From positions 90,035-154,034 of the forward strand of contig NZ_BPQJ01000017.1 in the NCBI RefSeq assembly GCF_022179185.1: a stretch of DNA of 64,000 nucleotides. The letters run 5' to 3'. Positions 61,597-64,000 of this stretch are shown piece after piece. Every line of letters starts with the position of its first letter. The stretch's first letter is position 1. The notes beneath the pieces were generated by a model. The model worked only from the letters and a program-made list of their open reading frames with translations. It had not been told where the DNA came from and ran no database searches. Origin of the DNA: Methylobacterium frigidaeris (GTDB lineage: Bacteria > Pseudomonadota > Alphaproteobacteria > Rhizobiales > Beijerinckiaceae). The position numbers and the translations under genes were made by a program.

Positions 61597-62121
61597 ATGG
61601 AGCAGCCCTTGACCATCTCGAGCCGCCAGGAAGCCCGCCTGCTGACCGCCGACGAGGCCGAGCTCGTCGGCCAGTCGCATCACCCTCGGATCCAGGGCGT
61701 CGCGACCCGAGATCTCGACGACCTGCTCCGCCGCCTGCGCGAGCGCCGGGACCGGGCCCGCGGCATCGCGCACCGCCAGCGCCGGGAGATCCGCGGCCGG
61801 GCGGCGCCCTCGGGGACGCGGCCCGCCTCGGACGATACCGGCTCTCGGCAGAAGGCGGCCTTGCTCGCCTCCGCGGTCAAGCGCGCCAACAAGGAGCGGG
61901 AGCGCCGCCGCGCTGCCGAGGCTCGCGGCAGCCTGGTCTCCCACGCCCGGCGCGCCCTGGCGATGCGGCAGGACGCCGGCGATCCGGCCGCCGGCCGGCC
62001 GGACTCGCGCACCGCGCACGAGGGCATGACCCCGATTCCGAACGAGAGAGAGGCGCCGTCCGGTGCGCTCCGGCAGGAGGGCCAGGAGATCGCCATGCGC
62101 CGGGGCGGCGGGCCGCGCTGA
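61597..62121 (+). CDS. helical charged protein of unknown function
   Basis: The protein has 174 residues and is rich in Arg, Ala and Glu. An early segment reads ISSRQEARLLTADEAELVGQSHHPRIQG, then LDDLLRRLRERRDRARGIAHRQRREIRG and ASAVKRANKERERRRAAEAR, which predict long helices, perhaps a coiled coil. Family not recognised, but both coding style and the domain pattern look real. No signal peptide. Confidence 0.62.
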   Translation: MEQPLTISSRQEARLLTADEAELVGQSHHPRIQGVATRDLDDLLRRLRERRDRARGIAHRQRREIRGRAAPSGTRPASDDTGSRQKAALLASAVKRANKERERRRAAEARGSLVSHARRALAMRQDAGDPAAGRPDSRTAHEGMTPIPNEREAPSGALRQEGQEIAMRRGGGPR

Positions 62122-62200
62122 CCTCAAGCCGACACGGCCTTCCGGGCATTCCAGCCCGGCAGGCCGTTGATGGGAGTGCCGGCTTTGCGCCTACAGGCGC

Positions 62201-62228
62201 GATTCGCATAAGGTATCTTATGGAACCT
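62201..62228 (+). other. dif-like XerCD recombination site
   Basis: The left arm GATTCGCATAA, spacer GGTATC and right arm TTATGGAACCT align with E. coli dif (arms GGTGCGCATAA and TTATGTTAAAT, spacer TGTATA) at 9/11, 4/6 and 7/11 positions, 20/28 overall. The inner palindrome CATAAG-GTAT-CTTATG is perfect. It lies in a gene-free gap, and the strand bias of KOPS-type octamers changes in the last 2 kb of the window. Function is inferred from sequence only. Confidence 0.62.
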
Positions 62229-62294
62229 GAGACCCGTACTCCGTGCGTCCCAGGCGGGCACCCGGAACGACACGGGTTCTCGCGACGACCGGGT

Positions 62295-63695
62295 TCAGGC
62301 CGTCTCCAGCTCGGCCCCGGGTGCGACATCCTGTAATCGCGCCGCGACCGTCCGGGCCAGCTCCGCCGCCTGGCCGCGGATATCGGGCACCGCCGTGCAT
62401 TCCCACAGCGTCCCGCGCAGCAGAGGGCCGAGCGTCCAGAGCGGCCGGCCGGCCTCGCCGCGCTGGTCGAGCACCGCGAGATCATCCGCCACCGCGAGGC
62501 CGAGTCCGAGGGCGTCCGGGCGGATCAGCCCGCGCCCCATCAGGCGGCGCAGGAGCAGGTCGTCGGTGTCGGCGACGCGCCCGACGCCTGACGCGTCGAT
62601 GATCCGCTGCACGTCGACGCTTCGCGGCGCGGCGGCGCCCCGTTCCCGCAGGTTGACCCGGGCATGGCCGGCCCGGTCCTCGACCGCGACCACCCGGGCG
62701 CGCATCAGGGTCAAGCTGCCGCCGGCGAGCTCGCGGCCGATGATCTCGGCGGCGGGCGGCGCCATCCGGTGTCGATGCACGTCCCAGAACGCCCGGACGT
62801 GGCGCAGGAAGCGGCGCTGCTCGGCGAGCGGCAATCCGCGCCAGAGACCGATGCTGGCGCCCCGCAGGGAGTCGATCACGCTGCGCCAATCGACCTCGGC
62901 ATCCGCGGCCCGGCGCGTCTCGCCGCGCAGGAATCGCAGCAGCGCGGGGAGCGAGCGCCGCGCCGCCGCCGGTATCTCGGGCGCGGGCCACGGCGCGGTC
63001 GCGGCGTGGACCTGCGGCAGCAATCCGTGCCGCGACACCGCCAGGATCGGCCCGGGAAAGCGGCGCTGGCGCAAGGCCGCGACCGCGTCGACCATGGTCA
63101 GCCCGGTTCCGACGATGAGCAACGGCAGGTCGGGCCGAAGGTCGTCGAGCGGTGCATCGCCCCAGGGATCGACCGCGTAGCGGCTGCGCGGCCCACGCGG
63201 AGCCCGCAGGTTGCCGCAGGCCAGGATCGCGCCGGCGACCCTGCGCCGCCGCCCGGCCGCGAGGGTCAGCTCGAACCCGTCCTCCACCGGCGCGAGATCG
63301 ACCACCTCGTCGTTCTCGAGCATCAGGCGCGGCGCCGGCCCCGGCTCGGACAGGGCCGTCAGCAGCAGGTCGGTGAGGTACCTGCCATAGAGCCCGCGGG
63401 CGGCGAACAGCCCGGCCGGTGTCGACCGGGTCCAGGCGACCCCGTCGAGCGGGCACGATTCCAGCCAGCGGGAGAAGTGTTCCGGCTGGTCCGGGAACGC
63501 ACTCATGTTGGTGGCGCGCACGTTGAGCAGATGGTCGCTGCAGCCGGTCGCGTAGGCGAGCCCGCGCGCGAAGGCGCCCGACTTCTCGCACAGCAGGACC
63601 GGGCGTTCCGGCATCAGCCGGCTCAGGTGCAAGGCCGCCATGGTGCCGCTGAACCCGGCGCCGATCACCGCGAGGGGGGGAAGGGTCGTGCGCAT
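62295..63695 (-). CDS. FAD/NAD(P)-binding flavoprotein
   Basis: The protein has 466 residues. An N-terminal Rossmann FAD motif VIGAGFSGTMAALHL and GLAYATGCSDHLLNVRATNMSAFPDQPEHFSRWL match the FAD_NAD_binding_9 (HI0933/YdhS-like) group. A second glycine motif LIVGTGLTMVDAVAAL occurs near residue 190. Substrate unknown; no partner genes nearby. Confidence 0.85.
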   Translation of the reverse strand: MRTTLPPLAVIGAGFSGTMAALHLSRLMPERPVLLCEKSGAFARGLAYATGCSDHLLNVRATNMSAFPDQPEHFSRWLESCPLDGVAWTRSTPAGLFAARGLYGRYLTDLLLTALSEPGPAPRLMLENDEVVDLAPVEDGFELTLAAGRRRRVAGAILACGNLRAPRGPRSRYAVDPWGDAPLDDLRPDLPLLIVGTGLTMVDAVAALRQRRFPGPILAVSRHGLLPQVHAATAPWPAPEIPAAARRSLPALLRFLRGETRRAADAEVDWRSVIDSLRGASIGLWRGLPLAEQRRFLRHVRAFWDVHRHRMAPPAAEIIGRELAGGSLTLMRARVVAVEDRAGHARVNLRERGAAAPRSVDVQRIIDASGVGRVADTDDLLLRRLMGRGLIRPDALGLGLAVADDLAVLDQRGEAGRPLWTLGPLLRGTLWECTAVPDIRGQAAELARTVAARLQDVAPGAELETA

Positions 63696-64000
63696 CCGCC
63701 GTCGCTCTCCTGCATCGCCGCTCTATCTAGGGGACTCTGGCCGGAAGGTCTCGGCTGCGCCATCCGCGCACGGGCGACTGCCGGTGCCCGAGGCGCCGGG
63801 TGAGGGGAACCGTGCCGCGCCAGGATCGTGCTGCCCAGGCTTGAACAGAGAACGCGCATACCCATCTGGGATACATGACGGCCGCGGGGACCGGGCAGTC
63901 CCCTGCCCTCCCCGTCGCCTCGGCCGAGATCCTTCCGGGTTCGGGCGAGTTGACAGGCGAGCCGGCTACCCTTAAACGACCGCTCACCGACGGGGCGCCG
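63696..64000. other. right-edge intergenic region with possible promoter
   Basis: No gene is supported. TTGACA (63950-63955), a 17-bp spacer and TAAACG (63973-63978) could be a plus-strand promoter for a gene beyond the edge. Two overlapping CCCTNCCC octamers (minus-strand KOPS type) lie at 63901-63913. Confidence 0.35.

Overview
The window is about 70% G+C, densely coded on both strands, and carries the gene order typical of alphaproteobacterial chromosomes: ispDF, cinA, dusB-ntrB-ntrC, ntrY-ntrX, hfq-hflX and mazG. With a MucR/Ros regulator, a HWE-family kinase, NtrYX and several Methylobacteriaceae-like hypothetical proteins, it points to a Hyphomicrobiales chromosome, most probably Methylobacterium or a close relative. 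This is inferred from gene content and composition; no database search was run. I saw no rRNA, tRNA, CRISPR array, insertion sequence or prophage.

Layout. 0-9.8 kb: an MHS-family transporter; a conspicuously AT-rich FkbM methyltransferase gene that looks acquired; a KaiC-like signalling module (histidine kinase, double-RecA ATPase, single-domain receiver); and a MarR-GNAT fusion. 9.8-23.4 kb: the conserved core block for isoprenoid synthesis, nitrogen sensing (NtrBC, NtrYX), tRNA modification (DusB) and RNA regulation (Hfq with a clear terminator, HflX), with a mucR gene inserted between ntrC and ntrY. 23.4-29.1 kb: accessory genes (cysteine-synthase-like enzyme, a decayed AAA ATPase pseudogene, a periplasmic catalase-like peroxidase, an XRE-cupin/GNAT pair) separating hflX from mazG. 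29.1-32.4 kb: a complete-looking plasmid-type replication module, consisting of an AT-rich stretch, degenerate iterons at about 22-bp helical spacing and a RepA_C-family initiator, followed by a HARE-HTH protein gene with palindromic operators. 32.5-48 kb: transporters, a DapA-fold protein lacking its Schiff-base lysine, a candidate antisense-SD small RNA, an adenylate cyclase, a LuxR solo, a second KaiC/HWE-kinase module, a HAD phosphatase and a sirtuin. 48-57 kb: AsmA, a succinyl-CoA:3-ketoacid CoA-transferase pair, and a glycerophosphodiester phosphodiesterase with a three-gene UgpB/A/E-like importer that lacks its ATPase. 57-64 kb: a P450, a membrane-anchored orphan sigma-70 region 1.1 domain, a YbdK-type ligase, a deletion scar that joined the 3' ends of a LysR and an aldo/keto reductase gene, and a flavoprotein.

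Two structural signals stand out. A 28-bp dif-like XerCD site lies at 62201-62228. By eye, GGGNAGGG (KOPS-type) octamers lie almost only on the + strand to its left (17 against 1, the single exception being inside the foreign-looking FkbM gene), and two lie on the - strand at the far right edge. This suggests that the window runs into the chromosome terminus from the left and ends just past dif. The second signal is the RepA/iteron origin sitting about 33 kb from that putative terminus, which looks like a captured or domesticated second origin.

Short perfect tandem duplications (12-33 bp, in frame) recur in unrelated genes (dusB, a GNAT gene, the adenylate cyclase, the sirtuin), and at least three loci are visibly decayed, so this part of the chromosome appears to be actively rearranging.
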